A stretch of DNA of 64,000 bases from Vreelandella neptunia (GCF_000712975.1 NZ_JHQL01000003.1:186001-250000); one strand, 5' to 3'; shown: positions 34,269 through 43,338, counted from the stretch's first letter. Notes: a model not told the origin generated them from the letters alone. Numbers and translations are program-made.

Positions 34269-35369
34269 TTAGCCTACTAAGGATTCAATCGCCCGGTTAA
34301 TCGACGCCTGTTCGGTTAATCGGGCATATAACACTTCATCAGCCGCTTCAGCGTTGATCAACCCTAGCAAGACCCCCAGCACGGCCCCTCTGTGAACGTT
34401 GTCACCGCCCACTTCAGCATTGATCTGCAAGGCTTTCATCGGGTTATCGTGGTGTTTGCATGCCAGATAGAGCACGGCTGGCCAGGCATCGGTGATATAG
34501 CAGGCCGTTGATAGCACCCCACCAATCACTTCTCGCTCGGTATGCTGGCTTTTTACCAGAGTAGTCAGTTCACGCTTTGCCAGGCTGCGGGTGGCGTTAA
34601 GCAGCGCTTCCTCTATGTGGTCGTCCGTATCTCTGAACAGCAGGTTATCGATCAGCGCCACATAGGCATCACACACGTCCGCCAAGAAGGTGTCCGGGTG
34701 GGTCAGGGCGAGATGCTGACGGCAAAGTTTGCGGGTATCCGCTAATGAGGTGCCTTTCAAGCGTTCACCAATGACCAGCGGTGCTATGGTCACCAGCCCG
34801 CCAATCGACGGGGTGTCGTGGGTCACGGCGCCACACTGCTTGGGCGACAAACCTTTTTCCAGGTTGGCAAAAAAACCGCGATGGTAGGATTCCGCGTAGG
34901 TATCCGGGTGGGCGGGCGTTTCGGCGGTCATCAGCTGGATGTAAGCTTCAAGAAAGGCGTCGCTGTCATAATGCTGATCAGTTTCTGCCATGCTGTGCAT
35001 CAGGGTTAACGCACAGTGGGCATTCAGGGTGTTGTCACCGGGTTGCATGCCCTGATGATAGTGAACATTCGGGCGATTCCAGTAGCCTTGTTTGCCCTTG
35101 AGTATGACGTCGCCGACGATCTCGGGCTGCGGGCTGCCGGAGCGCTTGCGGCCGCCGCTGCTGGTGGAGTGCATCGACATGATCGACGATGGGTGAAACT
35201 CAGGCGGCGCTTCAAAGGTGGTGATGCCGTCTGGAAAGGCACGGTCAATATCGTGAACGTTGTAGAACCAGTGGACGGGCATGGCTAATGCATCGCCAAT
35301 AAACAGGTTCTTGAGTGCAGCGCGTGCTCTTGATAACGCGGTATTTGTCATTAACGTGGCATTTGTCAT
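34269..35369 (-). CDS. ADP-ribosylglycohydrolase-like protein
   Basis: The 366-residue protein belongs to the ADP-ribosyl-(dinitrogen reductase) hydrolase fold: LKNLFIGDALAMPVHW at the start, and GDNTLNAHCALTL, THDTPSIGGLVTIAP, NAEVGGDNVHRGAVLGVLLG towards the end. In dinitrogenase-type enzymes the last motif is GGDTDT with Asp ligands for Mg2+; here it is GGDNVHRG, so metal binding and substrate likely differ. It ends 14 bp from the ovoA stop, convergent. The upstream side is occupied by a tnpB element, about 140 bp beyond the start. Two ATGs lie six codons apart; the first is kept. Confidence 0.85.
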   Translation of the reverse strand: MTNATLMTNTALSRARAALKNLFIGDALAMPVHWFYNVHDIDRAFPDGITTFEAPPEFHPSSIMSMHSTSSGGRKRSGSPQPEIVGDVILKGKQGYWNRPNVHYHQGMQPGDNTLNAHCALTLMHSMAETDQHYDSDAFLEAYIQLMTAETPAHPDTYAESYHRGFFANLEKGLSPKQCGAVTHDTPSIGGLVTIAPLVIGERLKGTSLADTRKLCRQHLALTHPDTFLADVCDAYVALIDNLLFRDTDDHIEEALLNATRSLAKRELTTLVKSQHTEREVIGGVLSTACYITDAWPAVLYLACKHHDNPMKALQINAEVGGDNVHRGAVLGVLLGLINAEAADEVLYARLTEQASINRAIESLVG

Positions 35370-35612
35370 AAGGGGCCTTTACGTTGGTGAGGACTGGCGG
35401 GAGTCTTTGCACTGATAACCTACTATATCGGCTCCTACCCTCGATGACTGTATATGGACATGGCTGTCTAACGGCTGAACTGAAGTTGTTGTTATCGAAA
35501 AGCGCGTAATACTCCATCCAAGCGATTGCGTTGGGTGGAGATGGATAGCGCGGCGTCCGCTAGGGCGCCCTATACCTTGCAACCTTACATAAATCTACCT
35601 AATCTGTAAGGT

Positions 35613-36725
35613 ATGAAAACCGAACGCGCCTACCAATACCGCTTCTATCCCACGCCCGAGCAGGCAACTTTGCTGGCGCGAACGTTTGGGTGCGTGCGGT
35701 ATGTCTGGAACGCGGTGCTGCGCTATCGCACCGATGCGTTCTATCAGCGTCAGGAAAAAATCGGCTACAACGATGCCAGCGCGTTTCTCACGCAGCTAAA
35801 AAAGCAGCCGGATACCGTTTTTCTGGCCGAGGTCAGTTCGGTGCCACTGCAGCAATGCTTGCGCCACCAACAAACCGCTTTCAAGAATTTCTTTGCCAAG
35901 CGGGCGCGGTATCCCAACTTTAAATCCAAAAAGCACCGCCAGTCGGCGACGTTTGCCAGTTCAGCGTTTTCATACCGTGACGGTCAAATCACGCTCGCCA
36001 AGTGTCGCGAGCCGTTGAACATACGCTGGAGCCGCGAGCTACCGTCAGCGCCTAGCACCGTGACCGTGTCCAAGGACGCAGCAGGTCGGTATTTCATCAG
36101 CTGTCTATGCAAAGTAGACACTGAGACGCTTCCGATCACGCCCAAGATGGTCGGTATCGACCTGGGACTAAAAGACCTGTTCGTGACCAGTGAGGGTCAG
36201 CGGGTCAACAATCCGCGTCATACGGCACGCTATGAGAGGAAACTGGCACGGGCACAGCGGCAATTAAGCCGTAAGCAAAAAGGCTCCAACAACCGCGCCA
36301 AGGCACGGTTAAAGGTCGCTCGCTGTCACGCCAAGATCGCTGACACGCGACGTGACCACCTGCATAAACTCACCCGCAAGATCGTTAACGAGAACCAAGT
36401 GATTGCAGCGGAGAGTTTGCAAGTTAAGAACATGGTCAAAAATCGCCACCTATCAAAAGCCATCAGTGATGTTGGCTGGGGGGAGTTGGTGCGCCAGCTG
36501 GACTACAAAGCGGCGTGGGCAGGACGCCAGTTCGTCCAGATCGACCGTTTTTACCCCAGCAGCAAACGCTGCCATGGCTGTGGATTTGTCATGGAATCGC
36601 TACCGCTCACTGTTCGCACCTGGGATTGTCCAGGCTGTGGCATCGAAGGTATTGACCGTGACCTCAACGCCGCCCGCAACATTCTGCAAGCAGGCACCGC
36701 GCTATTAGCCGGTGCCGAGCGTTGA
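35613..36725 (+). CDS. tnpB: RNA-guided nuclease TnpB (solitary)
   Basis: The 370-residue protein has the standard TnpB order and length. RuvC residues are Asp183 (GIDLGLKD), Glu267 (IAAESLQVKNM) and Asp350 (GIDRDLNAARNIL). The zinc ribbon Cys are 320, 323, 339 and 342 (CHGCG, CPGCG). The N-terminus AYQYRFYPTPEQATLLARTFGCVRYVWN is typical of IS1341/OrfB. It belongs to a different lineage from the 3.8-kb copy, differing in length and in the insert before RuvC. With all catalytic residues kept it may still cut DNA guided by its right-end RNA, despite lacking a tnpA partner. Confidence 0.95.
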   Translation: MKTERAYQYRFYPTPEQATLLARTFGCVRYVWNAVLRYRTDAFYQRQEKIGYNDASAFLTQLKKQPDTVFLAEVSSVPLQQCLRHQQTAFKNFFAKRARYPNFKSKKHRQSATFASSAFSYRDGQITLAKCREPLNIRWSRELPSAPSTVTVSKDAAGRYFISCLCKVDTETLPITPKMVGIDLGLKDLFVTSEGQRVNNPRHTARYERKLARAQRQLSRKQKGSNNRAKARLKVARCHAKIADTRRDHLHKLTRKIVNENQVIAAESLQVKNMVKNRHLSKAISDVGWGELVRQLDYKAAWAGRQFVQIDRFYPSSKRCHGCGFVMESLPLTVRTWDCPGCGIEGIDRDLNAARNILQAGTALLAGAER

Positions 36726-36888
36726 AGTAACTACCGAGGGGCACTCGGGAATCGACGCCTGTGGAGTTTGTGTAAGACCGGCAGTGCCAAGGCATTGAAG
36801 GCAACGAACACCGAAGCAGGAACCAGGAAGGCAACAACCTGGGAATCCGCCACTACAATCTCTGATTTAGTGGTTGGAGGGTGTCAAC
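36726..36888 (+). ncRNA. Right end and probable omega RNA of the solitary tnpB
   Basis: The 160 bases after the stop carry several short stems (GGGGCACTCGGGAATC region and the CGCCACTA...TTAGTGG hairpin at about 36849-36873) and end in GGGTGTCAAC. By analogy with known TnpB systems this is the 3' scaffold of the guide RNA, and the following host bases, AGGTATGCTCTTGGCTTG, would be the resident guide. The host bases run straight into the creA leader. Confidence 0.55.
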
Positions 36889-36937
36889 AGGTATGCTCTT
36901 GGCTTGTTGTTATTTTGATTCCTTTAAGGACACCCTC

Positions 36938-37411
36938 ATGCGTTTTCTAAAACCTGTTGCCATTACATCACTGGTTATGATGTTTTCAATTCCCATTTCA
37001 CTATTGGCGCAGGATGCGCATATTGGCAGCGTGCGAACAGAGTTCAGGTTGATTGGCCCGAACAGTACCATTGAAGTAGAGCGTTTCGATGACCCGAAAG
37101 TACAAGGTATTTCCTGTTATCTCTCTTACTCTCAGGTAGGCGGGATTTCCGGCGCAGTGGGTTTGGCTGAAGAAGCCAGTGAAGCGAGTGTTGCCTGTCG
37201 GCAAACGGGGGAGGTGATTTTTGACCCTGATGAAGTCGATGAGCAAGAAGTGGTTTTTAATCAGCGCCGCTCGGCTCTTTTCAAAAATATGCGTGTGGTA
37301 CGTATGCACGATATTGAAACTGAAACCTTTGTGTACTTGACCTACAGCACCAAGCTTGTTGACGGATCGCCAAAGAATGCGATTTCAGCAGTTCACTATG
37401 GCGGGTTTTAG
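36938..37411 (+). CDS. creA: CreA family exported protein
   Basis: From the ATG at 36938 (AAGGA eight bases upstream) the protein has 157 residues, the usual CreA length; an earlier in-frame ATG at 36881 lies inside the transposon end and is rejected. A signal peptide (ITSLVMMFSIPISLLAQ) precedes the conserved body: IGSVRTEFRLIGPN, VERFDDPKVQGISCYLSYSQ, EASVACRQTG, LTYSTKLVDGSPKNAISAV. CreA is a widespread periplasmic protein of unknown function. The tnpB element ends only 50 bp upstream, so the original promoter has probably been displaced and expression may start in the element. Confidence 0.9.
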   Translation: MRFLKPVAITSLVMMFSIPISLLAQDAHIGSVRTEFRLIGPNSTIEVERFDDPKVQGISCYLSYSQVGGISGAVGLAEEASEASVACRQTGEVIFDPDEVDEQEVVFNQRRSALFKNMRVVRMHDIETETFVYLTYSTKLVDGSPKNAISAVHYGGF

Positions 37412-37417
37412 GCAGCC

Positions 37418-37984
37418 CTAGCGGGCATTCCCTAAAGCCTGGGCCCAGTAGGTGGTGAACTGTGAGTCAGCATTCTGAGCACTTGCCATGCCGATTTCTG
37501 TGAACGTGGCGTTCATAATGTTGCTGCAATGGCCGGGGCTTTCTAGCCAGCCTTCTACCACGGCGGCAGCCGATAATTGACCAGCTGCAATGTTTTCACC
37601 CACCGCTTGCCATGGGTAGCCCTGATTGTTAATGCGCTGCTCTATACCCGAACCGTCAGGAGACGTATGGCTAACGTAGTCATTCTCTGCCATATCTTCG
37701 GCGTGTAGTTGAGAAGCCCTTGCAAGCTTACAGTTCCAGCTCAGCGGTTCTGTTGCTGCAAACTGTTGATCGCCGCACTGTCGGGCTTGGCTGCGTGCTT
37801 CGTTAACTAACGCCAGCATTTCCTGTTGCTGAGTAGAAAGTCCACACTCTTTATCGGGTGCGTTAGGGGTAGGGCCATCACCAGCCCATGCGCTGGTGAT
37901 GCCCACTAGCATCAGTGTCATCGCACTAGAAAGCGCCCAATAGGCTGGGCGCTTTGAGGTTATTTTAGCCGCCGAATTTTTCAT
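37418..37984 (-). CDS. Exported CAP-domain (SCP/PR-1-like) protein
   Basis: The protein has about 188 residues with a signal peptide or anchor (AYWALSSAMTLMLVGITSAWA) and a complete CAP domain: ALVNEARSQARQCG, ASQLHAEDMAENDYVSHTSPDG, GENIAAGQLSAAAVVEGWLESPGHCSNIMN, TYWAQALG. Bacterial CAP proteins are secreted or periplasmic and largely uncharacterised. The start is the ATG at 37984 or the GTG two codons earlier; both lie inside the 3' end of the upstream PNPOx-like gene, so the two overlap by about 20 bp and are probably co-translated. It is convergent with creA. Confidence 0.9.
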   Translation of the reverse strand: MKNSAAKITSKRPAYWALSSAMTLMLVGITSAWAGDGPTPNAPDKECGLSTQQQEMLALVNEARSQARQCGDQQFAATEPLSWNCKLARASQLHAEDMAENDYVSHTSPDGSGIEQRINNQGYPWQAVGENIAAGQLSAAAVVEGWLESPGHCSNIMNATFTEIGMASAQNADSQFTTYWAQALGNAR

Positions 37985-38453
37985 TTTCACCCAGGTTAGG
38001 GGTAGCGTCCTTTTTGAGATTGGCTTTGGTTATTTCATAGAGCTGGAAGGCTTTGCTCTCTTTTGCCTTCCAGTGCTCGCCCATCTGCACGTTAACTTCT
38101 AGTAGCGCTACGTCAGGGTCATCTTTTCCCTCTGGGAACCACGCTGCAATAAAGGGGTTCCAGTAACGTTCAATCAGCTCGCGATTATCGATTAGGTTAG
38201 CTTTACCCGAAAGCGATACATAAACGCCATCTTCCTGATCGGAAAAGCTAAGGCATACATCGTGATCGCTTTCGGTTTCAAACACCTTTTCGGCACTACG
38301 ACGTGTGAAAAACCATAGCGTTCCGTCGTAGTCATCTTGAACCAAATGCATGGGGCGTGCTCGTGGTACATCGTTATCTAACGTTACCAACATACCTACC
38401 TTAATGTCCTTAATCATCTTCCAGATTTTCTGCTTATGCTCCGGGCTGGACAT
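37965..38453 (-). CDS. Pyridoxamine 5'-phosphate oxidase-like general stress protein
   Basis: The 162-residue protein has the split-barrel flavin-binding fold of the general stress protein 26 family: KVGMLVTLDNDVPRARPMHLVQDDYDGTLWFFTRR, VCLSFSDQEDGVYVSLSGKANL, and AWFPEGKDDPDVALLEVNVQMGEHW. Members bind FMN/FAD or F420-like cofactors and are linked to oxidative stress. Cytoplasmic. It is the first gene of a two-gene unit with the CAP protein. AAGGAGTG precedes the ATG at 38453. Confidence 0.92.
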   Translation of the reverse strand: MSSPEHKQKIWKMIKDIKVGMLVTLDNDVPRARPMHLVQDDYDGTLWFFTRRSAEKVFETESDHDVCLSFSDQEDGVYVSLSGKANLIDNRELIERYWNPFIAAWFPEGKDDPDVALLEVNVQMGEHWKAKESKAFQLYEITKANLKKDATPNLGENEKFGG

Positions 38454-38872
38454 AGCGTCACACTCCTTATGTATTGAGGACTATTTACGTGTTGAAGGCT
38501 AATAATCGCCAACCAACATACTGATTCATCATCGTTGGTAAGAATCTATACGAAAGCTGTTTAAGTGGAGCAGCTTTTTGTACAAATCCTGCTAACAGCC
38601 TAGTCACCATTGTCGATGTCAGCAAATTTCTCATGATGTTTCTTCGCTGCTTAAATGGTCACTTAGAAAAACTTCAACCGCCATCAGTGGGTGGCAAAGC
38701 GGCAGCACAAGCTGAGAGAGGTGAGGGTGTCAAACAGATGAAAGCCTAGCCTTATTGCGTGTTAGCACTGCTTTTTTTAATAAACGCGGCACGCGCTATC
38801 GTTAAGAATTATTAAGGCGGGTTAGTGTGAGCAGTGGGTTCTTAACAATGAAAACTAATCAAGGATTTGATA
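38454..38872. other. Divergent intergenic region
   Basis: This is 420 bp between the divergent stress-protein and racemase genes. No RNA gene or repeat recognised. The right part (38780-38860) is AT-rich and should carry the racemase promoter; AAGGA at 38861-38865 is its ribosome site. Confidence 0.45.
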
Positions 38873-40108
38873 ATGAAATATCCACTAACCCTGTTAGCTG
38901 CCGCCGTTGCTGCCACTATCACCAGTACGAGTTATGCGGCGCCGCTGCTCAGTGACCAAGCATTGCTAGTTGATAGCCCAGAACACTTAAGTGCCAATGC
39001 CTGGGTGGAAATCTCGCAATCGGCTTTTGAAGGGAACGTTCGTGGTGTTCAGGAACTGCTTGGCGAAGAAGCGGATCTCTGCGCCATTATGAAGGCCGAT
39101 GCTTATGGTCATGGCATTGCGAATTTAATGCCTTCTGTGATCGCGTTAGGTATTCCTTGTATTGGTGTGGCGAGTAACGAAGAAGCGCGGGTTGTTCGGG
39201 CGTCTGGTTTCGATGGGCGTTTAATGCGCGTACGCAGTGCAACACCAGAAGAAGTTCGCGGTGCATTTGATTACAGTATGGAAGAGCTATTCGGGGATAT
39301 AACCGCCGCTCGGCAAGCATCCAGCGATGCAGCCGAGGCAGGGGTAACACTGCGCTATCATTTGGGCCTGAATGCCGGCGGTATGGGGCGTAACGGCATG
39401 GCGCTTGATAGTGAAGCAGGACGCCAGGAAGCGTTAGAGCTTCAAGACTTGGCATCGTTGGAGCTGGTGGGCATCATGACCCACTTCGCGTTTGAAGATG
39501 AAGATTTTGTTCGCCAAGGGCTAGAGGCGTTTCACGAGCAAAGTGATTGGTTAATCGAGACGGCTAACCTGGATCGAGATGCGCTAACGCTGCATGCCGC
39601 CAATTCATTTGCCACCATGGAAGTGCCTGAAGCACGCCTTGATATGGTGCGCCCAGGTGGCTTGCTGTATGGCGATCTACCTCATTATGAGCAGTTTAAA
39701 CCGGTGATGTCGTTTCGCACGCGGGTAGCGTCGGTCAACGATTACGCGCAAGGCAGCGGAGTTGGTTACGATAACGTCAGGGTGTTGGAGCGCGATAGCC
39801 TGCTGGCGAATTTGCCCGTCGGTTATTCTGACGGCTATCGGCGTGCTTTCAGTGACGCCGCATTTGTACTGGTCAACGGTGAGCGAGTGCCGGTCATGGG
39901 AAGAGTGTCGATGAACACGACCATGGTAGACGTGACGGATGTGGAGGGAGTGGCACCGGGTGATGAAGTCGTGCTTTACGGACTCCAGGGTGACGAGCGA
40001 ATTACCATTGGTGAACTTGAAGACCTCAATAGTGCGTTACTCGCCGACCTTTACACGGTGTGGGGAAACTCAAATCCGAAGGTGTTGCGTCCAAGCGATA
40101 GCGAATAA
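38873..40108 (+). CDS. Periplasmic alanine/broad-specificity amino acid racemase
   Basis: From the ATG at 38873 the protein has 411 residues. Unlike cytoplasmic Alr it carries a signal peptide (LTLLAAAVAATITSTSYAAP). The PLP lysine is in CAIMKADAYGHG, and the barrel and C-terminal domain are complete (LHAANSFATMEVPEARLDMVRPGGLLYG, GSGVGYDN, LPVGYSDGYRRAFS, GRVSMNTTMVDVTD). These features match the exported broad-specificity racemases (Bsr/BAR) that make non-canonical D-amino acids for cell-wall editing in the periplasm. Monocistronic, with a strong terminator downstream. Confidence 0.92.
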   Translation: MKYPLTLLAAAVAATITSTSYAAPLLSDQALLVDSPEHLSANAWVEISQSAFEGNVRGVQELLGEEADLCAIMKADAYGHGIANLMPSVIALGIPCIGVASNEEARVVRASGFDGRLMRVRSATPEEVRGAFDYSMEELFGDITAARQASSDAAEAGVTLRYHLGLNAGGMGRNGMALDSEAGRQEALELQDLASLELVGIMTHFAFEDEDFVRQGLEAFHEQSDWLIETANLDRDALTLHAANSFATMEVPEARLDMVRPGGLLYGDLPHYEQFKPVMSFRTRVASVNDYAQGSGVGYDNVRVLERDSLLANLPVGYSDGYRRAFSDAAFVLVNGERVPVMGRVSMNTTMVDVTDVEGVAPGDEVVLYGLQGDERITIGELEDLNSALLADLYTVWGNSNPKVLRPSDSE

Positions 40109-40183
40109 AGTGAAAGTGACATGAATAGCGATAGCGAGTGATTTTTCTAGCAAAGACTGTGACCAATTAGCATGGTTTATCAA

Positions 40184-40216
40184 GCCACCCCGCTTATTCG
40201 AGCGGGGTGGCTTTTT
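40184..40216 (+). terminator. Rho-independent terminator after the racemase gene
   Basis: GCCACCCCGCT (40184-40194) and AGCGGGGTGGC (40201-40211) form a perfect 11-bp stem with a six-base loop followed by TTTTT. It lies 76 bases past the racemase stop. Confidence 0.92.
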
Positions 40217-40362
40217 GGCACTGTTTGACTAAGCCAAGCCGCTCAGCGCTATCAATAATTGTGATACCCCGATAACGCTTGTTTATTGTTGTTACCATGC
40301 TTATTTAAATCGCTGATAACTGTGAGCAATAGCAGAACAAACGCTGATAATGAGGAATTATT

Positions 40363-41334
40363 TTGCGCCTGCACTATTCTGGTCCACTGCCTGAGCGCGT
40401 CGGTTTTTTATTGCTACCGCGCTTTTCAATGATGGCGTTTTTTTCTGCGGTGGAACCGTTACGAATTGCTAATCGTATTAGTGGTCAAACCTTGTTTGAG
40501 TGGACGCTATTTAGCCGTGATGGTGAGCCTGTTACCGCAAGCAATGGCATGACGCTATTAGTCGATCAGCCGATGGGGGGTGGCTTTGATTTGCCCTCGT
40601 TGGCGGTGTGTAGCGGTTTTGAGCCTGAGGACCATTTAGACCGGGCGCTCATTTCATGGCTGCACCGGCTTGATCAATCCGGTTGTGCCCTAGGTGGGTT
40701 GGACACCGGAGGCTTTATCTTAGCTGCTGCTCAACTATTGAAGGGAGAGAGGATCACCTTGCACTGGGAGAGCTTGCCGGTCTTCCGTGAGCGTTTTCCT
40801 ACGATTGAAACGTCCGACGAATTATTTGAGATCGGGGAGCGGCGTTTTTCCTGTGCGGGCGGTGCCGCCGCCATGGATATGGCCTTAGCAGTAATCGCTA
40901 GACGGCATGGTTCCAAGCTGGCGGTCGATGTTTCTGAACAACTTATTCATGAGCGTTTACGCAGCCGCAGCGACCAACAGCGGATGTCGTTAGCGCAGCG
41001 GTTAGGTACCCATAACCGGCGTTTAGTGGAAGCCGTTGCATTAATGGAGAGACATTTAGAAGAGCCCCTTGCAATGGCCGAGATTGCCCGCCGAAGCGGT
41101 GTGTCATCTCGTCAGTTGCAGCGACTTTTTGAACAGTACCTAAACGTGTCGCCGCGTCAGTGGTATCAGCAACTTCGCCTTCATCGTGCTCATCGCTTGT
41201 TAAATGAAACTGATATGAGTGTTCTTGCCATAGGGGTAGCCTGCGGTTTTAGTTCTAGTTCAAGCTTTGCCAGGGCGTTCCGCGGTCACTTCGGCTGCTC
41301 ACCGATAGAAGCACGCCAACAGGCCGGTAACTGA
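40363..41334 (+). CDS. cdhR: GlxA/AraC-type regulator of carnitine catabolism (CdhR-like)
   Basis: The 323-residue protein has an N-terminal DJ-1/class I amidotransferase-like sensing domain (about 10-190: VGFLLLPRFSMMAFFSAVEPLRIANR, CAGGAAAMDMALAVIARRHG) and a C-terminal AraC domain with two helix-turn-helices (MAEIARRSGVSSRQLQRLF, LAIGVACGFSSSSSFARAFRGHFG). The start is TTG with GAGG nine bases upstream; no in-frame ATG fits. The family includes CdhR and GbdR, which sense carnitine or betaine. The adjacent carnitine genes in Pseudomonas-like content make CdhR the best match. The symbol rests on context as well as sequence. Confidence 0.82.
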   Translation: MRLHYSGPLPERVGFLLLPRFSMMAFFSAVEPLRIANRISGQTLFEWTLFSRDGEPVTASNGMTLLVDQPMGGGFDLPSLAVCSGFEPEDHLDRALISWLHRLDQSGCALGGLDTGGFILAAAQLLKGERITLHWESLPVFRERFPTIETSDELFEIGERRFSCAGGAAAMDMALAVIARRHGSKLAVDVSEQLIHERLRSRSDQQRMSLAQRLGTHNRRLVEAVALMERHLEEPLAMAEIARRSGVSSRQLQRLFEQYLNVSPRQWYQQLRLHRAHRLLNETDMSVLAIGVACGFSSSSSFARAFRGHFGCSPIEARQQAGN

Positions 41335-41447
41335 GCGTTGAACGATATGGTTGTCGTTTTATGCGTAGGTAATGTCGCTTTGTGTCGTTTCTATTATTGT
41401 CTAGTCGTCAAACTTGGTGAGGTATATCGCCAAAAGAGGACACTATA

Positions 41448-42395
41448 ATGAAGAACGCACTCGGTGGTTTGAAGGGCATGTCGGCACTTAGCACCGCAGG
41501 ATTGGCAGTGTTGGCGTTGGCAGGTCCAGCCGCAGCGGACCTTGATGAAGTAAGGTTTGGCGTCCCCCCCTGGCCAGGTGTCACTGTAAAATCCGAAGTG
41601 GCAGCTCAGTTGATGGAGGCGATGGGCTATCAAACAAGTCAGCGCGGTTTGGCGGTAAGCGTGATTCTTGAGGGACTAGCGCGCAACGATGTGGACGTCT
41701 ATTTGGGCGGCTGGTATCCGGTACAAACCGATATGGTAGAGCCACTGGTTGCTGACGATAAAATTGAAAAATTGGTCTCCAATATCCAGGGGGCGAATTC
41801 AGGTCTGGTGGTTCCTCAGTATGTTTACGATGCTGGCGTGACATCGGTGGCCGACCTGGATGCCTACCGTGACCGTTTTGACGGTGAAATTCAGGGCATC
41901 GAGGCGGGCACCGGAATTAACACGGCCATTCTGGCGGCTATTGATAATGATATTGTAGGCTTAGGAGATTGGCGTCTGCGTGAAAGCTCCACTGCCGCTA
42001 TGTTGGCGCAGGCTGAGCAAAAGATGGCGAATGAAGAGTGGGTGACGTTTGTTGGTTGGGAGCCCCACTGGATGAACGTCAGCTTCGACATGGCTTACCT
42101 GGATGATGCCGATGAGGCGGGCATCGCTCAAATTGAGAGCACGGTTTGGACCATCGTGCCGGCCATTTTGGCTGAGGAAGATCCCCAGTTGCACCGTTTT
42201 CTTTCGCAATATGTAGTGGATATTGAGGATCAAAACGCGTGGGTGCATCACTACAGCTATGAGGATCTTCCGGCTGACGAGGTAGCCTCTGAGTGGATTA
42301 GTGCTAATTTAGACACCGTAGAGACATGGCTGGATGGCGTAATGGCTAGAGATGGGCAGCCCGCGATACAGGCGGTGCGTTCGACTTACCAGTAG
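41448..42395 (+). CDS. caiX: Carnitine-binding ABC transporter periplasmic protein (CaiX-like)
   Basis: The 315-residue protein has a signal peptide (LSTAGLAVLALAGPAAAD) and an OpuAC-type quaternary-amine binding domain: VRFGVPPWPGVTVKSEVAAQLMEAMGY, DVYLGGWYPVQTDMV, VTFVGWEPHWMNVSFDMAYL. Tryptophans in these motifs form the aromatic cage for trimethylammonium groups. In Pseudomonas the orphan CaiX delivers carnitine to a shared choline/betaine ABC core, and none of the core genes is here either. It sits between cdhR and the esterase, and its stop overlaps the convergent esterase gene by 10 bp. Confidence 0.88.
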   Translation: MKNALGGLKGMSALSTAGLAVLALAGPAAADLDEVRFGVPPWPGVTVKSEVAAQLMEAMGYQTSQRGLAVSVILEGLARNDVDVYLGGWYPVQTDMVEPLVADDKIEKLVSNIQGANSGLVVPQYVYDAGVTSVADLDAYRDRFDGEIQGIEAGTGINTAILAAIDNDIVGLGDWRLRESSTAAMLAQAEQKMANEEWVTFVGWEPHWMNVSFDMAYLDDADEAGIAQIESTVWTIVPAILAEEDPQLHRFLSQYVVDIEDQNAWVHHYSYEDLPADEVASEWISANLDTVETWLDGVMARDGQPAIQAVRSTYQ

Positions 42396-43234
42396 CTACT
42401 ATTTTGTGTTAGCCGTTTGTTAAGCGCTTGGCAAAAATCTTGCCAAGCGCTTTGCATTTCAGGCAGGTCAGCGTGGGCATGTAATGCCGCATGAACCATG
42501 TTTTTTGCACAGCGATAGCCTACCTGCATACCGCTGTCCCGCCAGGATGCAATGGCTTTTTCAAGCGGTGCGGTTAAAGGGTCGTGCTCAACTGAAAGAA
42601 CCTCAATCTGCATCTCCGGTGGAAATGTATCGACGTGGTTGCCAATCCACGGGCAGTAGGGGATGAGTGACAAAACATCGTGCCGGCTAAGTAACGGAGC
42701 ATCGGCTCCCAGTGTTTGCTGATTTAATTTGCCGACCGGCGGATAGATGAGTCCTACCAGTAAAGAACGATGCAATAAAGAGCGATGCAGTAAGGGCGCT
42801 AAATCTATAGCTATGCGTCCGCCAGCGCTGTCGCCTACCACTGCGATGGGCTTTGTAGCCTTAGCAACTTTGAGGCACTCTTCTAGCATGTTGCGGTAGC
42901 TCGCTTCAGGCGCTAAGCAATAGCTGATACTGATAACGTGGCGCTTTAGCTGCTCTGCAAGGCTTGCTGCAACGCCATGATGGCTGTCGATAGACCCCAG
43001 GGTAAATCCTCCCCCGTGAATGTATAGCACTTGGCCAGACTGAGCGGATGCAGGGATAAAGTGTCGGAGGGCTACGCTTTTCCAGGTTTCGTCAGTGATT
43101 GTCATGCCTGACGGATTAGGCGGCGCAAACGTTTGGCATAATTGATCGTAACGTTGGCGTGCCACTGCAGGAGAGCCATTTTCGATATCTTTTAAGCCCG
43201 CATCGAAGCGGGCGATAAAAGCGTTTATGTCCAT
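42386..43234 (-). CDS. Alpha/beta hydrolase, possible short-chain acylcarnitine esterase
   Basis: From the ATG at 43234 (GGTGGAG upstream) the protein has 282 residues. It shows the oxyanion motif HGGG (YIHGGGFTLGS), the nucleophile GDSAGG, and a C-terminal His (AKNMVHAALHAH) typical of hormone-sensitive-lipase-like esterases. Pseudomonas carnitine loci contain a comparable lipolytic enzyme that releases carnitine from acylcarnitines. Its position here next to caiX and the BCCT carrier supports the same role, but the substrate is inference. A run of near-duplicated codons (RSLLHRSLL) lies in the middle. Confidence 0.82.
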   Translation of the reverse strand: MDINAFIARFDAGLKDIENGSPAVARQRYDQLCQTFAPPNPSGMTITDETWKSVALRHFIPASAQSGQVLYIHGGGFTLGSIDSHHGVAASLAEQLKRHVISISYCLAPEASYRNMLEECLKVAKATKPIAVVGDSAGGRIAIDLAPLLHRSLLHRSLLVGLIYPPVGKLNQQTLGADAPLLSRHDVLSLIPYCPWIGNHVDTFPPEMQIEVLSVEHDPLTAPLEKAIASWRDSGMQVGYRCAKNMVHAALHAHADLPEMQSAWQDFCQALNKRLTQNSSYW

Positions 43235-43338
43235 TAGCAGCTCCACCAGTAAGTCGTTAGTGCGTTGGTTTGAGGCTGTCTCTCACTGACAATCAGGCGC
43301 TGCCGTTAAGCACGCCTGATGTCATCGGGATTGTTAAA

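Larger units (their letters stand above)
35505..36888 (+). mobile_element. IS605/IS1341-type element with tnpB only
   Basis: The element holds one intact tnpB and no tnpA. A left-end palindrome CTCCATCC/GGGTGGAG lies at about 35511-35539. The right end contains CCACTA/TAGTGG and finishes GGAGGGTGTCAAC at about 36888, resembling the right end of the first IS605 copy (GGAGGACGTCAAC). Such elements depend on a TnpA in trans; an intact tnpA exists 30 kb away in this window but may not recognise these ends. The left boundary is approximate. Confidence 0.7.
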
